Shown: positions 5,981-7,455 of the stretch, piece by piece
Layout: each line of letters begins with the position of its first letter
Position numbering within the stretch: the first letter of the stretch is position 1
Origin: Defluviitaleaceae bacterium
Lineage (GTDB): Bacteria; Bacillota; Clostridia; Lachnospirales; WQUN01
Direction of reading: 5' to 3'
Assembly: GCA_009783525.1 (NCBI GenBank)
Contig: WRDG01000113.1
Location: forward strand, 1 to 7,455
Length of the DNA: 7,455 nt
Translations under genes and position numbers: made by a program
The notes under the pieces: model-generated
Seen by the model: the letters and a program-made list of their open reading frames with translations, nothing else
Database searches by the model: none
What the model was told of the DNA's origin: nothing

Positions 5981-7096
5981 TTATGCGGCGTTTTTTAAGC
6001 GGAACACATAGGCCAATATTTCCGCCACTGCCGCATACAGTTCCGGCGGGATTTCCTGATTAAGCTGTACAGTGTCGTAAATGGTGCGCGCAAGCGGCGG
6101 GTTCTCCACGACAACTATATCATTGTCGCGGGCCGCGTCCCTGATCCGCTTTGCCAAATAATCAACGCCTTTTGCAACGAGCACCGGCGCGCCGCCGGCT
6201 TCGTTGAATCTGTCATATTGCAATGCGACGGCGTAATGCGTCGGGTTCGTTATTATTACATCCGCCTTCGGAACGTTTTGCATCATGCGCCGCATAGAAA
6301 CTTCGCGCATTTTTTGTTTTATTTTTTGCTTTATCTGAGGATTGCCTTCGGTTTGCTTCCATTCTTCTTTGACTTCCTGCTTCGACATCTTCAACTTTTT
6401 ATTTTGCTTGTACCAAGTGTACGCATAATCGGCAGCCGCGATAAATAAAAAAAGCAATCCAACCGTTAAGCCGAGGTCAACGATTAGATTGCCGATATGA
6501 ACAACAACTTCTTCTAAGGTCATATACAATAAATTCGGAATAAAATTAATTTCGTCTTTTATCATCGTGAATATAACTGCGCCCACCGCAACAAACTTAA
6601 GCATTGATTTTACGAAATTTGCCAAGAGCTCCATAGAAAAAATTCGTTTAAAACCGCTCAAGGGGTTCAGTTTATTAAATTTTGGCTGCAACGGTTTGCC
6701 TGTCACCTTCCAACCGACTTGTACTAAGTTTGTAATAATCCCAACAACAAGAACGACGGCGAAAATGGGTAACACAAATAAAATTATCCTTTGAAATAAA
6801 AACGCGACATGATTGGCTATAAAAACTTGTTCGATTAATTGATCTGTGTCTAACATGTATCTTATCTCAAAATTGAAAAGTCCCAATAAATTATTAAAAA
6901 TTCCGCCGCCAAACAAACGCAATGAAAAAAAAGCCGCAAGGAATAAAAAAGCTGTGCTCACTTCCTGGCTTTTAACTACCTGCCCTTCATCGCGGGCCTT
7001 TTCTTTTTTTCTCTGCGTAGGTTGTTCGGTTTTTTCTCCGGCCGCCGAGTCGTCAAAAAAACGCAGGTTTAACGGGATATAGCCGTTTATTTTCAT
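5981..7096 (-). CDS. flhB: FlhB, flagellar type III export gate and substrate-switch protein
   Basis: FlhB is an inner-membrane protein of the flagellar export gate. Its cytoplasmic domain cleaves itself between Asn and Pro of NPTH, which switches export from rod/hook to filament-type substrates. From ATG at 7096 the protein has 371 residues, a normal length. A hydrophilic N-terminus (EKTEQPTQRKKEKARDEGQV, 22-41) is typical. Four membrane segments lie near 46-65, 100-125, 160-178 and 204-225. A charged linker helix follows, then NPTH at 284-287 within VIITNPTHYAVAL and the conserved VENPPLARTIY block. The ATG overlaps the fliR stop as ATGA, implying translational coupling. A TTG at 7117 would add seven residues and has no ribosome binding site. 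The stop is followed by a strong intrinsic terminator, which is unusual because flhA normally follows in the same transcript. Confidence 0.97.
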   Translation of the reverse strand: MKINGYIPLNLRFFDDSAAGEKTEQPTQRKKEKARDEGQVVKSQEVSTAFLFLAAFFSLRLFGGGIFNNLLGLFNFEIRYMLDTDQLIEQVFIANHVAFLFQRIILFVLPIFAVVLVVGIITNLVQVGWKVTGKPLQPKFNKLNPLSGFKRIFSMELLANFVKSMLKFVAVGAVIFTMIKDEINFIPNLLYMTLEEVVVHIGNLIVDLGLTVGLLFLFIAAADYAYTWYKQNKKLKMSKQEVKEEWKQTEGNPQIKQKIKQKMREVSMRRMMQNVPKADVIITNPTHYAVALQYDRFNEAGGAPVLVAKGVDYLAKRIRDAARDNDIVVVENPPLARTIYDTVQLNQEIPPELYAAVAEILAYVFRLKNAA

Positions 7097-7455
7097 GGAG
7101 CCAACGCCATCCCCCAAATTACGTTTATCAAAGCTTCATGAGCCAAATCGAAAACATAATTATATATTGTCACCAAGCTTGGAACTCCGACCATTAAAAG
7201 GAGCAGCAAGCCCATCAGCAGTTTAATGGGCATACCCACGACAAAGACATTCATTTGCGGCACCGCTTTAACCATTATTCCGAGCGCGGCGTCTATAACC
7301 AAAATGGAACCCACAATCGGAAGGGCGATCTTAACTGCGACGATAAAAAAATCCGCCATAAGCTCAAGCATATACCAAGCCAGCATGGGATTGCCCAAAA
7401 TATTCGCGCTGCCAACCGGCAAGATGCTGTAGCTATAAAAAAACGCGTTAATAAA
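7093..7455 (-). CDS. fliR: FliR, flagellar export gate protein (C-terminal part, cut by the window edge)
   Basis: FliR forms the core of the export gate in the inner membrane together with FliP and FliQ. About 121 residues are visible and the frame stays open to the window end, so the 5' half, about half of a normal 255-260-residue FliR, lies outside. The diagnostic block AVPQMNVFVVGMPIKL is present, preceded by a hydrophobic segment (VAVKIALPIVGSILVIDAAL) and followed by another (LLMGLLLLLMVGVPSLVTIY). The TTG at 7422 is an internal Leu codon, not the start, because in-frame coding continues upstream of it to the edge. The TGA stop overlaps the flhB ATG by four bases. fliP and fliQ would be expected beyond the edge. 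Confidence 0.95.
   Translation of the reverse strand, partial: FINAFFYSYSILPVGSANILGNPMLAWYMLELMADFFIVAVKIALPIVGSILVIDAALGIMVKAVPQMNVFVVGMPIKLLMGLLLLLMVGVPSLVTIYNYVFDLAHEALINVIWGMALAP

Noticed and set aside
7097..7117. FlhB start at TTG 7117
   Set aside because: No ribosome binding site precedes it. The ATG at 7096 forms a standard ATGA overlap with the fliR stop and gives a normal FlhB N-terminus.
1..7455. Search for mobile elements, CRISPR arrays, tRNA or rRNA genes
   Set aside because: No direct repeats with spacers, transposase-like frames, or RNA gene motifs were seen; the window is fully used by flagellar and chemotaxis genes.

Overview
The window is a block of flagellar and chemotaxis genes, all read from the minus strand, so the genes run in order from high to low coordinates. 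The order is fliR (3' part only), flhB, flhA, flhF, flhG, cheC, cheD and a small membrane protein gene. This matches the flagellar/chemotaxis (fla/che) operon of Gram-positive bacteria, as in Bacillus and many Clostridia. CheC, CheD and the FlhF-FlhG pair in this arrangement, moderate GC content by eye, and AT-rich intergenic DNA with poly-A/T runs together suggest a motile member of the Firmicutes, probably of the Clostridia. I cannot name a species.

Layout: 7455-7093 is the C-terminal half of FliR and 7096-5981 is FlhB, joined by a 4-base ATGA overlap. A clear intrinsic terminator (5963-5934, minus strand) follows flhB. A TATAAT promoter-like sequence (5890-5862) comes next, ahead of flhA (5825-3783). 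flhF (3783-2410) shares one base with flhA. After a 63-base gap comes flhG (2346-1459), which lacks an obvious ribosome binding site of its own. cheC (1443-829) and cheD (827-339) are tightly packed, and a 96-residue two-helix membrane protein with a very acidic tail (326-36) follows with its own good ribosome binding site. The last 35 bases show no gene. The plus strand holds no gene I can support, and no stretch over 300 bases lacks a gene.

How they work together: FliR, FlhB and FlhA are membrane parts of the flagellar type III export gate, and FlhB also switches substrate class through self-cleavage at NPTH. FlhF (an SRP-type GTPase) and FlhG (a MinD-type ATPase) set the place and number of flagella. 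CheC (CheY-P phosphatase) and CheD (receptor glutamine deamidase) adjust chemotactic signalling. cheB, cheA and cheW, which lie between flhG and cheC in Bacillus subtilis, are absent from that position here.

I found no clearly new system. The points most worth a second look are the terminator plus promoter that split the operon between flhB and flhA, loss of the first active-site asparagine in CheC, a glycine where FlhA usually has a conserved aspartate, a mini-ORF bridging flhF and flhG, and the unrecognised acidic membrane protein after cheD.
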